Positions 16,827 to 26,136 of a stretch of 64,000 nt of DNA are shown one piece after another. Position numbers and translations under genes: made by a program. Source of the stretch: Thalassotalea sp. G2M2-11. GTDB lineage: Bacteria > Pseudomonadota > Gammaproteobacteria > Enterobacterales > Alteromonadaceae. The stretch lies in contig NZ_JADNYL010000006.1 of assembly GCF_017168195.1 (NCBI RefSeq), forward strand, positions 1 to 64,000, written 5' to 3'. The stretch's first letter is position 1; every line of letters begins with the position of its first letter. The notes beneath the pieces were generated by a model, which had not been told where the DNA came from, searched no databases, and saw nothing but the letters and a program-made list of their open reading frames with translations.

Positions 16827-17672
16827 ATGTCTGCTGTACATTTTGACAGAGATGCGTCCATTAAAAACGGTTGGCGACAAGGCTCACTGTTCAATAGTGA
16901 ATCATCTCCCCTTTTGTATAATTTGTTACCACAACAGCATAAGATAAAGAATGCTATTTATATGGTTTTATCACACCCTTGTTCTTTACTGAATGCTAAT
17001 TTAGATAGTGAGCCAGATTTAGAGTATATTGTTTGTAAGCAAATCGAAAAATTAGATGGAAATGCCACTTTTGGCAAAAACCCTCGATTGTTACATATCA
17101 ATATTCAAGGGCATTTATTGGAACTACAACAAAAGTATAGGGGGTTTATTCAAAAGTCACCTATATCTAACGAACTACCAATGATAGCTTCTTTAGATTT
17201 TAATGATGAATCATTAATTACACGTTGGATGGCTAATAGATATATCACTACCGCCTTACCAGATATGTTTGAATTTAGGCTAAATAAAGCTAAAGCTAAA
17301 TCAAAACTCACTAAAGCTTTTAACAGTGAAATTGGAAAGTATTGCAAATCAGTATATATATCATTGAACGAATTTATTAAAGACTTAAGCGATGACGAGT
17401 CATATGAATGTTCCTTAGTTTTCGTACTTAGCAGAGACAGTTATGCAAAGTATGTAGAAGAAGAAGATAATGAGCAATCAAGTTATAGTGATTTTTTAAA
17501 ACGTATATCTGACATTATTGATCCCGTAGTTGGTATAAATCTTAATAGAGCTATGTTCGTTGGCGAGCATAGGCTTACTATCGAACAAGTTGAGTCTGGC
17601 AAACTTAAGAAATGGCAATTTGACTATGTTTCAATAGGTAAAGAAGGTGAAGTTGGAAGCCCTGTAATATAG
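16827..17672 (+). CDS. Unknown 281-aa protein of the cargo module
   Basis: Not assigned. A soluble protein with an N-terminal segment (GWRQGSLFN) and YMVLSHPCSLLNANLDSEPDLEYIVCKQI near residues 45-75. That stretch resembles an 'xLSxxCDLxN' pattern which I have seen beside TIGR04255 genes but cannot name. The C-terminal half is helical and acidic around 210-225. It starts eight bases after the previous stop with AAGGA upstream, so it belongs to the same operon. It is the last gene before the right end of the element, the usual position of cargo genes that benefit the host, such as phage defence. Confidence 0.65.
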   Translation: MSAVHFDRDASIKNGWRQGSLFNSESSPLLYNLLPQQHKIKNAIYMVLSHPCSLLNANLDSEPDLEYIVCKQIEKLDGNATFGKNPRLLHINIQGHLLELQQKYRGFIQKSPISNELPMIASLDFNDESLITRWMANRYITTALPDMFEFRLNKAKAKSKLTKAFNSEIGKYCKSVYISLNEFIKDLSDDESYECSLVFVLSRDSYAKYVEEEDNEQSSYSDFLKRISDIIDPVVGINLNRAMFVGEHRLTIEQVESGKLKKWQFDYVSIGKEGEVGSPVI

Positions 17673-17782
17673 ACATACTTATGATCTCCACGTAAACAAT
17701 CCCAAGTATCCCCACTGACTCCCAGAAAAACAAATAACAAATTATACCTTTAAAATACAACAACTTAATATAAATTAACATA

Positions 17783-17810
17783 TTACATTTGTAAGGCTTT
17801 TTTATTGCCT
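17783..17810. repeat. Right attachment repeat (attR core)
   Basis: A perfect 28-base copy of 7454-7481. Here the left arm of the original terminator (AAGCC) is missing, replaced by element sequence (ACATA), so only a short stem can form. This shows that the original chromosomal RNA gene lies on the left side. An AGTATCCCC arm-like repeat is at 17705-17713. The stretch 17673-17782 has no gene. Confidence 0.85.
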
Positions 17811-17860
17811 GAAATCTTCAACTGACATTGTAACAAGTGCGGTTAAACAGTAACTTTTTC

Positions 17861-18706
17861 TTACTTTTTATACTGACTCACTAGATGGTGATACTTACTA
17901 GATGCTTTTAGTTGGCGAATGCCTTCATTAATGGTGAGAATAGTTTTATCAGAGGTACCTTTCGAGCACATCAAATAACGATTGTTGCGAGCTAAAGGAT
18001 CCTGAATACTCAAGTCAGTAATATTTTTCATATCAAGTGCTGCATTTTGAACATTCCAATAATATTCATCTGCATTCATCAAAACATAATCAACACGCCC
18101 AAGGTTAAGCAGCGAAAATTCATGTCGTTGCTCAATGGCTTGACCTGTAATGGTTAAATAACTCAGTTCCAGTATTCCTGACTTTTTATTGGCTAATTTT
18201 TTGTCGACATATTCGCCATACGAAAACCCCTTTTGAGCCCCAAACACAAAGTGAGAAGCAAATAATTCATCCAGAGAGACTGAAACACCAAACTTTTTAG
18301 CGACCTTAGTATTTGCGATCACTAGATAAGGCGCTTCTTGATAGATAGCATCCGAATACTTGTAATCGAGTTCCCTTTGCTTAGTTTTATAAGGCCCTAA
18401 TGAGCAAGCATTCACATTACGCTTTAATGCCTTTAATAAATCAAACCAACTCTCAACCTGCTGATATTTTATTTTGATATTTTGCTGTTGGCTGACTTCA
18501 TTTATTACATCGATTAACACCCCCTGAGGTTGATCGTTAACATGAAATGAAAAAGGAGCCCGCTGTAAAAACATTACGTGCAATGGCTGTTCAGACGCTT
18601 TGACCTGAGGAACAACGCACAGCAGTATAGATAGCACTATCAATAGATAGAAACACTTAATAAAAATACGTAAGCGACAATTCAAACAGAGAATAAAATA
18701 ATTCAT
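17861..18706 (-). CDS. Periplasmic solute-binding-like protein (SBP_bac_3 type)
   Basis: A 281-aa exported protein with a long basic N-region and hydrophobic core (about residues 12-34), signal cleavage probably after VKA. The mature part has the extracellular solute-binding type 3 layout: PLHVMFLQRAPFSF, then GVLIDVINEVSQQQNIKIKY and a two-lobe fold. Marine Alteromonadales carry many such stand-alone proteins with no permease genes nearby, and ligand and partner are unknown. No transporter gene adjoins it. It lies immediately right of the integrative element, reading towards it, and is intact. Confidence 0.75.
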   Translation of the reverse strand: MNYFILCLNCRLRIFIKCFYLLIVLSILLCVVPQVKASEQPLHVMFLQRAPFSFHVNDQPQGVLIDVINEVSQQQNIKIKYQQVESWFDLLKALKRNVNACSLGPYKTKQRELDYKYSDAIYQEAPYLVIANTKVAKKFGVSVSLDELFASHFVFGAQKGFSYGEYVDKKLANKKSGILELSYLTITGQAIEQRHEFSLLNLGRVDYVLMNADEYYWNVQNAALDMKNITDLSIQDPLARNNRYLMCSKGTSDKTILTINEGIRQLKASSKYHHLVSQYKK

Positions 18707-18949
18707 TTAACCAAGGCCTAAGTACGGTCAAAAATCAACCACTACAACTTTAAAGCATAGAGAAAATAATAGTTATAACAAGTTAATACGTCCCCGAAGA
18801 CGAAAAAGTTCACCAATCACTTTAATCCTCGACCTAAAACTTGATAAATAACGCTATTTCACAAAACTACCTTGTTGGTCACTCTGTTGCTATACTCCGC
18901 CCTCGCGGCTGTACATGGCAACAACAATAGTTTTGTAATAGAGAATTTT

Positions 18950-19381
18950 ATGATTGTAGAAAATGTGCTCCCTAGCGATTATGCAGAACTACTGACCGTT
19001 TGGGAAAATTGAGTCCGAGCAACTCATGACTTTATCACAGAGCAAGATATTGCGTTTTTTAAACCCAACATTGTCGAGCAGGCATTTCCCGCGGTAACGT
19101 TAAAATGTCTAAAAAACGAGCAAGGTAACATACAGGCTTTTCTTGGCGTACATGATGACAAAGTTGAAATGTTATTTGTCTTGGATAAGGCTCGCGGTCA
19201 AGGTTTAGGTGCCAAATTGATGCAATACGCTATCGAGGAGCTTAAGGTGAAAAGAGTGGATGTTAATGAGCAAAACCCACTGGCAACTGGTTTTTATCAG
19301 CACTTGGGCTTTGAAGTAATATCACGTTCACCGCTTGATGATATGGGCAAACCATTTCCGATTTTGCACATGAAGTTATAA
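18950..19381 (+). pseudogene. yjaB: YjaB-like GNAT acetyltransferase broken by an in-frame stop
   Basis: The frame from ATG 18950 to 19381 encodes a 143-residue GNAT protein except for TGA at 19010-19012 (codon 21). The product resembles E. coli YjaB: WEN-stop-VRATHDF aligns with WCRSVDATHDF, and the C-terminal VNEQNPLATGFYQHLGFE and DDMGKPFPILHM are near identical in pattern. The acetyl-CoA segment RGQGLGAKLM is intact. The stop replaces a conserved serine, so one change from TCA would explain it. No frameshift or further stops are present, so the inactivation is recent, or a sequencing error. A product starting at an internal codon would lack the first strand. Confidence 0.8.
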
Positions 19382-19412
19382 GTATCGGTTAGTTCGTTAA
19401 CCTGTTTGCAAG

Positions 19413-19456
19413 AAGAAGGGCTCAAGGCCAATAACCTGGAGCCCTTCCGTTTTTAT
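19413..19456. terminator. Terminator between the acetyltransferase and amidohydrolase genes
   Basis: GAAGGGCTC (19415-19423) pairs with GAGCCCTTC (19439-19447), followed by CGTTTTTATT. It serves the forward pseudogene; an A-rich left flank is weaker for the convergent gene. Confidence 0.7.
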
Positions 19457-19471
19457 TATAAAAAATCGTGG

Positions 19472-22400
19472 TTATTTTTCAAAATAAAATGGCTTACGCT
19501 TATTGTCGTAATTACCGATTTCATTCATGGTTTCTGCATTGTATAAACGACCGTTTATCATGGTGTATACCACCTTATCAGATAAACGAATATTTTGTGA
19601 TAGGTCACCATCAATGACGATCATATCTGCTAATTTGCCTTCTTTAATCGAGCCAAGCTGACTATCAAGACCAAATGTTTTCGCCGGATTAATGGTTGCT
19701 GTCGCTAATGCCTGTAACGGTGTCATACCGCCTTGCGCCATCATCCACATTTCCCAATGCATAGCTAAACCTTCACGTTGTCCGTGTCCACCAGCATTCA
19801 CTAATACACCTAAGTTACTCAATTCCGTTGCCACTTTAGCTACATTGAGATGATTATAATGATGATGAGGTGCTTTAGTGCGACGCATAGAACGCGGATC
19901 TAAAATTTCACTAGGCACGTATTGGCTTAACCTTGGGTGCTTCCAAACATCCGTGGTATCGTACCAGTAATTTTCACCAGAAATACCACCGTATGCCACT
20001 CCCATCGTTGGCGTATAAGCCATTGATGATTGTTGCCATAGTTGTTTAATATCATCATACACTTTCGCTGTCGAAATAGAATGTTCAAGCGTAGTATGAC
20101 CATCAATCACCATAGTCAAATTATGCTGTAACAATGAGCCACCTTCAGGCACTACCATCATATTAGCTTCACGCGCCGCCTTTATCACTTGCTGGCGTTG
20201 ATTACGTCGTGGTTGGTTATAACTTTTTACAGAGAAGGCTCCTGCTTTTTTCAAACGCTCAATATGAAATTTTGCATCATCAAGATCGTCAATATGCGAG
20301 GTATAACCTGCTACTGTTGCGCCGTATAAAATAGTACCGGTTGAAAACAATCTCGGGGCCACTATTTTACCTGCTTTTTGTAGCTCACTTGCGGCAAAAA
20401 ATTCAGTGGTATCATTTGAAGGATCATGAATCGTAGTCACCCCTAATGACAAGCCGGCATAGTTTTTCCAATTTTGCTGAGGAATAATTTCATTACTTCC
20501 TTGTGCGCCATGGGCATGAGCATCAATTAAGCCAGGTACAATAGTTTTTCCTGAAACATCAATAATTTTCGCATCACTTGGCACTTTAACGTCATCAACA
20601 TTGCCTACCGCAACGATTTTATTGCCATCAACTAATACGGTACCGTTAACGAAAATTTGCTCCCCTTCCATGGTGATGACTTTAGCACCAACCAAGGCCA
20701 CTTTTCCTGATGGTTTATCGATCTTTTGCTTGTAACTTAAATGAGTGATTACGGGCTTCACTTCTTCAGGCTTTTCATTGGTTATGTCAAACAAATGCTG
20801 TACTGATGCTTGGTATAAATCAGGTCCTAAGCTCCAATAAAGTTCGTTTGAATCACCATTCCAATTAATGCCCTCTCCGGCACGTACCGATAATTGCTTA
20901 ACGGGCATATTTTTAGCGTTAGGGCCAGTGTCAATCACGCTACCACGCTCAACTAGTGGTGTAACAAACACTTTAAATCGCTCAGCAAAAGCCACATATT
21001 GGCCATTCGGTGATACTTTATACTCAGTGGCAAACTTACCTTGATATAAAGTTTGTTCTTTCTTATCGGCTAAATTAACTTGTACTAACTGCGTTTTGTC
21101 ACCGCCACGCACTAAATAAATATGCTCATTTGACGCGCCAAAATGAGGTTCTACACCTGACTCAGTAACAAGCTTAGCTTTACCGCCTTTTGCAGATGTA
21201 ACATACACTCCAGTGTGAAGTCCCCAACGAGTATCTAAAATAGAACCCCCCTGTATCTTACGATAAACCACCTTATTTCCATCAGGAGAAAAGCTTGGTT
21301 CAACATACTTACCCGGCTCTTGAGTGATCACTTTACCTTTACCACCGCGTGTTGAAACAACACGCAAACTACCAAGGTTTTGATCATCCCAAGTGGCATA
21401 AACCACTTTTCGACCATCACGCGAAAAACTCGGATTTAACTCAAAGTGAGATGTTTGTTTCGTCAAGCGTTTTGGCTTACCTTTCGTTTTGCCGTTGGCA
21501 AAAGATTGAATATAAATATGCCCTTGCGATTCAAATACCACCTTTTTACCATTTGGTGATACTTCAATGTCACGTAGCATTTTAGTATCAAAGCTGTCCT
21601 GAGGTATTTCCTGTTGATAGCGCAATGCCGTTTGAATTTTTTTCGTGGTTTTGACATTAAATGGGATCACTGAAGACTGTCCAGACCCAACATTCAGTTT
21701 ATGAATCTGCCCTGCTGACCAAAACACCATTTCCTTATTATTTGGTAGCCAAGCCATGGTTGGGTATACCCCATGGATCGCCCAAGTTTCTTGCATATCA
21801 CGATCTAATCCTTGATAGATCAAGCGCTGCTCACCACTAGTTAAATCATATAAATACAAGTTAGATTGAAAGTCATCACGACTAATAAAGGCTAAGTACT
21901 TACCATCTGGCGAAGGTACTGGGCGAATTGCGCCACCTTTACCCGAGATGATCATCTCGATTTCGCCGGTTGCTAATTCTAAACGCTTAATTTTATAAAT
22001 GCCTTTTTCAGAATCTTTGCTGTAATGAAACGTTTTGCCTGGCGTAGCATCTTGCGAAAAGTAAACATATTTGCCGTCAGGTGAAAATGCCGGTTCACCT
22101 AAATCTTTCTGTTGATTCGGTCGCTTAACCAGCTGTACCCCATTACCACCTGTTTTGTGATACATCCATACTTCACCCGCTCCTAACGAACGCGAGCCCG
22201 TAAAGTGCTTGCGCCCAATTAAATAATTACCATCGGGTGACCATGTTGGGCTATTGAGTAAACGAAAAGTTTCTTTGGTGACCGCTTTACCTTCACTCCC
22301 ATCGGCTTTCATGATCCATAAATTATCGCCGCCATCTTCATCAGAAGTAAACGCAATGTACTGACCATCGGGGCTAAAACGTGGTTGCATCTGCCAGGCA

Positions 22401-22690
22401 ATATCGGTCATCAGGGCTGTTGCTTCGCCACCAGAGATCGGCAACGTGTAGATATCCCCCAATAAATCAAAGACAATGGTTTCACCATCTGGGCTAACAT
22501 CAATGTTCATCCAAGTGCCCTGAGTCACATCAATACTGACGTCTTTAAACTCACCTTGAGGGGCATTAACTGACCATTTAGCTTCTTCTTTATCCGCTTT
22601 GTCAGCCGCGATTGTCGCTGTAGAAATGCCGCTAAGTGTCAATAAGACACTTAGCGACAGTGTTTTTATTTTTGTTTTAAAATGTGGCAT
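19472..22690 (-). CDS. Secreted amidohydrolase with TolB-like beta-propeller
   Basis: A 1072-aa exported protein with a signal peptide ending near residue 29 (TATIAA). Residues of about 50-640 hold many PD40/WD40-like propeller blades (repeated SPDGxxxxF/Y motifs such as FSPDGQYIAFTSD). The C-terminal amidohydrolase domain starts near 665 with metal ligands His725 and His727 in GLIDAHAHG, plus a late histidine in NAGGHGQ. This propeller-plus-hydrolase fusion is a known family of periplasmic metal-dependent hydrolases, probably acting on peptides or cyclic amides; the substrate is not known. It stands alone, with a terminator at its 3' side. Confidence 0.88.
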   Translation of the reverse strand: MPHFKTKIKTLSLSVLLTLSGISTATIAADKADKEEAKWSVNAPQGEFKDVSIDVTQGTWMNIDVSPDGETIVFDLLGDIYTLPISGGEATALMTDIAWQMQPRFSPDGQYIAFTSDEDGGDNLWIMKADGSEGKAVTKETFRLLNSPTWSPDGNYLIGRKHFTGSRSLGAGEVWMYHKTGGNGVQLVKRPNQQKDLGEPAFSPDGKYVYFSQDATPGKTFHYSKDSEKGIYKIKRLELATGEIEMIISGKGGAIRPVPSPDGKYLAFISRDDFQSNLYLYDLTSGEQRLIYQGLDRDMQETWAIHGVYPTMAWLPNNKEMVFWSAGQIHKLNVGSGQSSVIPFNVKTTKKIQTALRYQQEIPQDSFDTKMLRDIEVSPNGKKVVFESQGHIYIQSFANGKTKGKPKRLTKQTSHFELNPSFSRDGRKVVYATWDDQNLGSLRVVSTRGGKGKVITQEPGKYVEPSFSPDGNKVVYRKIQGGSILDTRWGLHTGVYVTSAKGGKAKLVTESGVEPHFGASNEHIYLVRGGDKTQLVQVNLADKKEQTLYQGKFATEYKVSPNGQYVAFAERFKVFVTPLVERGSVIDTGPNAKNMPVKQLSVRAGEGINWNGDSNELYWSLGPDLYQASVQHLFDITNEKPEEVKPVITHLSYKQKIDKPSGKVALVGAKVITMEGEQIFVNGTVLVDGNKIVAVGNVDDVKVPSDAKIIDVSGKTIVPGLIDAHAHGAQGSNEIIPQQNWKNYAGLSLGVTTIHDPSNDTTEFFAASELQKAGKIVAPRLFSTGTILYGATVAGYTSHIDDLDDAKFHIERLKKAGAFSVKSYNQPRRNQRQQVIKAAREANMMVVPEGGSLLQHNLTMVIDGHTTLEHSISTAKVYDDIKQLWQQSSMAYTPTMGVAYGGISGENYWYDTTDVWKHPRLSQYVPSEILDPRSMRRTKAPHHHYNHLNVAKVATELSNLGVLVNAGGHGQREGLAMHWEMWMMAQGGMTPLQALATATINPAKTFGLDSQLGSIKEGKLADMIVIDGDLSQNIRLSDKVVYTMINGRLYNAETMNEIGNYDNKRKPFYFEK

Positions 22691-22819
22691 ATCATTCCTT
22701 AACCGTGTTGCTTAATTTTAACTATATACAACGTAAACGGCTGTCATATCAGCACAGTTTTAAGGAAGATAAAAGGCTATTTCGACGAAATACAAAAATA
22801 TGCGTTAACAAACAAGTAT

Positions 22820-23446
22820 CTACTTAGGATCGCTAGCATAACCCCAGCGTGGCATAATTTCTTGCTCTATGGCTAAATGATCAAGTAAACGACCAACAAT
22901 AAAGTCAACTAAGTCATTGATTGATTGTGGATTATGATAAAACCCAGGCGCAGCAGGTAAGATAGTGGCTCCAAGTTGCGAAAGTGACAGCATATTTTGC
23001 AGATGTATGGAGGAAAAAGGCGTTTCCCTTGGCACAAGGATAAGTTGCCCCCGCTCTTTTATCACCACGTCGGCAGCACGTTCAATTAAATTATCACTCA
23101 TGCCTTGGCTAATCGCCGCTAAGGTACCGGTAGAGCATGGACAGACAACCATCTTTTTCGGCGCAGCTGAACCTGAGGCCACAGGCGAAAACCACTGCTC
23201 TTTACCAAAAGCTTTGATTTGCTCTGGCTGAGCAGAAAATTTTTCACTTAAAAACTCAGACATTTTTTCTGGCGCGCTCGGCAATTTCAAGCCAACTTCG
23301 GTATCTAAAACTACCCGCGCAGCACTTGAACATAACACATACACTTGCCTATTCGCCGCTATTAGGCATTCAATTAACCTCAGTGCATATAAAGAGCCCG
23401 ATGCCCCCGTAATGGCAACAGTAATCGTTTCTTTAAACACACTCAT
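22820..23446 (-). CDS. ubiX: Flavin prenyltransferase
   Basis: UbiX attaches dimethylallyl phosphate to FMN to make the prenylated cofactor of UbiD, which acts in ubiquinone synthesis. The 208-aa protein has the FMN-binding [11 protein letters not shown] near residue 13, the [13 protein letters not shown] segment and the [26 protein letters not shown] motif near 112-137. The conserved [14 protein letters not shown] block follows. I start at ATG 23446 with AAGG seven bases upstream; a GTG two codons earlier is less likely. It follows mpl on the same strand with a 36-base gap, an arrangement often seen in related bacteria. Confidence 0.93.
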   Translation of the reverse strand: MSVFKETITVAITGASGSLYALRLIECLIAANRQVYVLCSSAARVVLDTEVGLKLPSAPEKMSEFLSEKFSAQPEQIKAFGKEQWFSPVASGSAAPKKMVVCPCSTGTLAAISQGMSDNLIERAADVVIKERGQLILVPRETPFSSIHLQNMLSLSQLGATILPAAPGFYHNPQSINDLVDFIVGRLLDHLAIEQEIMPRWGYASDPK

Positions 23447-23482
23447 AAACACACCTTAACTTAATAACAAGTTGAATCAACA

Positions 23483-24856
23483 TCACGGTTTATTCGCTAA
23501 ACCTGAGAGTAATTTATCATGAATGCCACCAAAGCCGCCATTACTCATCACTACAATTGTATCTTCTCTTTGGGCTGCATTAATAATTGCCTCAACAAAG
23601 TCATTAAAGTTTTCACTAACGACACAAGGTTGATGACACTCATTCATCAAGGCATCAACCGACCACATCACTTGCTCACCTTGATAAATGAAAACTAAAT
23701 CAGCTTGTTGTAATGACGCAGCTAAGGTGTCTTTATGCACACCTGACTTCATGGTATTAGACCTTGGTTCAAGCACAGCGATGACTCGCTTGTCTTGACC
23801 AACATTGGCTCTCACGCCCGATAACGTTTTAGCTATCGCGGTGGGATGATGAGCAAAATCATCAAATACACGGATAGCATTTACTTCGCCTTTAAATTCG
23901 AGTCGTCGTTTGGTGTTGACAAACTCCGCTAACGCATCGATAGCCACTTTAGTTGGCACTCCAGCATGACGAGCAGCGGCTATCGCCATTAAGCCATTAT
24001 CGATATTAAAATCACCGATTAACGACCAGTTGACCCTCCCTTGTACTTCGCCTTTAAACCGCACAATAAACTCACTACCATCTGCGACTATTTTCTCTGC
24101 ATGCCAGCCTTGCTGACGATTTTCCTCAACAACGCTTACTTCAACTGGCGTCCAGCATCCTTGATTTAAGGTATCCGTGATAAGGTGCTCGCATTGCGGG
24201 TGAATGATTAAACCATTGCTTGGTACCATGCGCACTAAATGATGGAACTGGCGTTGAATGTCACTGATATCATTAAAAATATCTGCATGATCAAATTCTA
24301 AGTTATTAATCACTAAGGTATTCGGGCGATAGTGGACAAACTTAGAACGCTTATCAAAAAACGCGGTATCGTATTCATCCGCTTCAATAACAAAAAATGG
24401 TGCAGCTCCTAAACGGGCAGAACAATCAAAATTTTGTGGGACGCCCCCGATTAAAAACCCCGGTTTCATTTGTGCATATTCTAAAATCCAAGCAAGCATT
24501 GAACTGGTAGTTGTTTTACCATGAGTGCCTGAAATCGCCAGTACCCAGCGATCTTTTAGCACATTGTCTAATAACCACTGGGGACCAGAAGTATAATTAA
24601 TATTGCGAGCCAAGACATGCTCAACAACGGGATTACCGCGCGACATGGCATTGCCAATAATCACCAGATCGGGCTCATCAGCCAAATGTTCCGCTATATA
24701 GCCTTGTTTTAATTCAATGCCCAATTGTTCAAGCTGGGTACTCATTGGCGGGTAAACATTCGCATCACACCCTGAAACACGATGCCCTAACTGTTTAGCA
24801 ATTGCAGCAATCCCTCCCATAAAGGTGCCACAAATACCTAAAATATGAATATGCAT
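23483..24856 (-). CDS. mpl: UDP-MurNAc : tripeptide ligase of murein recycling
   Basis: Mpl joins recycled L-Ala-gamma-D-Glu-meso-DAP directly to UDP-MurNAc, so that old wall peptide is reused. The 457-aa length equals E. coli Mpl. The N-terminus MHIHILGICGTFMGG is the nucleotide-sugar-binding Rossmann motif. SGTHGKTTTSSMLAW near residue 105 is the Mur ATP loop, and FDDFAHHPTAI and LEPRSNTMK are conserved ligase motifs. I chose ATG 24856 on this similarity; a longer start at 24889 adds 11 residues with no counterpart. It probably shares a transcript with ubiX. Confidence 0.95.
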   Translation of the reverse strand: MHIHILGICGTFMGGIAAIAKQLGHRVSGCDANVYPPMSTQLEQLGIELKQGYIAEHLADEPDLVIIGNAMSRGNPVVEHVLARNINYTSGPQWLLDNVLKDRWVLAISGTHGKTTTSSMLAWILEYAQMKPGFLIGGVPQNFDCSARLGAAPFFVIEADEYDTAFFDKRSKFVHYRPNTLVINNLEFDHADIFNDISDIQRQFHHLVRMVPSNGLIIHPQCEHLITDTLNQGCWTPVEVSVVEENRQQGWHAEKIVADGSEFIVRFKGEVQGRVNWSLIGDFNIDNGLMAIAAARHAGVPTKVAIDALAEFVNTKRRLEFKGEVNAIRVFDDFAHHPTAIAKTLSGVRANVGQDKRVIAVLEPRSNTMKSGVHKDTLAASLQQADLVFIYQGEQVMWSVDALMNECHQPCVVSENFNDFVEAIINAAQREDTIVVMSNGGFGGIHDKLLSGLANKP

Positions 24857-24981
24857 AAAATTAAATAATGAAGAAAAAATTGCTGACAATATACCTTAAC
24901 ATCAGCCAAAATGTCATGATATTAGCAAGTTAATTTATCAACTAAGCAAATGATACCATTCATGAAATAAAAGGATATTTA

Positions 24982-26127
24982 ATGACATCTCCTATTAGCT
25001 CTTCACTACACATTTACCCGATCAAATCGAGTGCCGGCATTGCACTATCAAATGCTTGGGTAGACTCATATGGTTTCAGCTTTGATCGCCGTTTTGTGGT
25101 TACAGACACGAGCGGACAGTTTATTACGGCACGCACAGAGCCAAGTTTATGCTTAGTACAAGCTAATTTAACGCCAACAGGCTTGATCCTCACCGCTCCC
25201 AACATGCCAATTTTAGAGATCAATTATGGTGAGTTTTCCCAATATTATTCCGAGGTAACGGTTTGGAATGATCAGATAGCGAGCCAACATTGTCATCACG
25301 ATTATGACGCTTGGTTCAGTGAGTATTTAGGGCGAAGCTGCCAGTTACATTACTTTGGCAAACAGTCAACAAGACGTGTTAAACATAGTGATAAGCAACT
25401 CGGCTTTGCCGATGGCTACCCGCTGTTACTTATCTCTCAAGCATCTTTAGATGATTTAAATCAGCGTTTAGGCCAAGATGCTGTCACTATGGCGCAATTT
25501 CGCCCTAACATCGTTGTTGCCAACACAGAGCCCTTTGCCGAAGATGGTTGGAAAAAAATTCGTATTGGTGAAGTCACTTTTGAAGTGGTCAAGCCTTGTA
25601 GTCGTTGTGTGTTTACCACGGTTGATCCACATAGCGCTAAACCACATCAAGCCCAACAGCCATTGGCCACCTTGAAACAGTATCGCCAAGTAGCAAGTGG
25701 CGATGTCATGTTTGGTCAAAACCTCATCGCCCTTAATCAAGGGCAGATAAAACAAGGTGATGACATTGAAATATTAGCGACGCAAGATAAGCCAGTATTT
25801 CTTAGCAAGGCATCAAGCGAAGACAATAACGTTGAGAAAAAGCCCGAGTTTGAAGTTCCAAAGAAAGTGAATATCCTGTTTGATTCTTGGGATAAATACC
25901 ACCAAGGCAACAGCAAAGAGCCAATACTGGATCAGGGCGAGTCTGCCGGACTTGTGTTACCTTACTCATGCCGAGGAGGTATGTGTGGCCGTTGTAAGCT
26001 TAAACTTGAAAGTGGTAAGGTGAAACAATTAGCCACGGATGGTTTAACCGATGACGAAAAAGCACAAGGTTATATACTGGCCTGTAGTAGTATTCCTCAA
26101 TCTGATATTGTAGTAAGTAAAGGATAA
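24982..26127 (+). CDS. MOSC-domain protein with C-terminal 2Fe-2S ferredoxin (YcbX-like)
   Basis: The 381-aa protein resembles E. coli YcbX, which reduces N-hydroxylated base analogues and uses the molybdenum cofactor. The N-terminal beta-barrel domain (residues 1-120, YPIKSSAGIAL) is followed by MOSC (about 125-265) with the Moco-binding cysteine in EVVKPCSRCVFTTVD. The C-terminal domain (about 290-381) has the plant-type ferredoxin pattern CRGGMCGRC plus a distal cysteine in ILACSS. It would pass electrons from an NAD(P)H reductase to the molybdenum site. It is nine bases before pxpA; co-expression is possible, but no functional link is known. Confidence 0.88.
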   Translation: MTSPISSSLHIYPIKSSAGIALSNAWVDSYGFSFDRRFVVTDTSGQFITARTEPSLCLVQANLTPTGLILTAPNMPILEINYGEFSQYYSEVTVWNDQIASQHCHHDYDAWFSEYLGRSCQLHYFGKQSTRRVKHSDKQLGFADGYPLLLISQASLDDLNQRLGQDAVTMAQFRPNIVVANTEPFAEDGWKKIRIGEVTFEVVKPCSRCVFTTVDPHSAKPHQAQQPLATLKQYRQVASGDVMFGQNLIALNQGQIKQGDDIEILATQDKPVFLSKASSEDNNVEKKPEFEVPKKVNILFDSWDKYHQGNSKEPILDQGESAGLVLPYSCRGGMCGRCKLKLESGKVKQLATDGLTDDEKAQGYILACSSIPQSDIVVSKG

Positions 26128-26136
26128 TAAAAGACA

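Larger units (their letters stand above)
7454..17810. mobile_element. Integrative element with tyrosine integrase and HUH replication protein
   Basis: A 10.4-kb insertion bounded by a 28-bp perfect direct repeat (7454-7481 and 17783-17810). The integrase gene lies 160 bases inside the left end. Contents in order: integrase, 247-aa protein, metallophosphoesterase, two reverse-strand genes, AlpA-like regulator, small protein, HUH endonuclease, three-gene cargo. It is visibly more AT-rich than its flanks. No capsid, packaging ATPase, tail, conjugation or relaxase-coupling gene is recognisable. It may be a satellite-like or rolling-circle replicating integrative element that needs a helper to move between cells. 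Since both repeats and all replication genes are intact, it may still excise. Confidence 0.85.

Noticed and set aside
19010-19012. Selenocysteine codon in the acetyltransferase
   Set aside because: The TGA is at a position where relatives carry serine, and no SECIS-like hairpin was seen directly after it.
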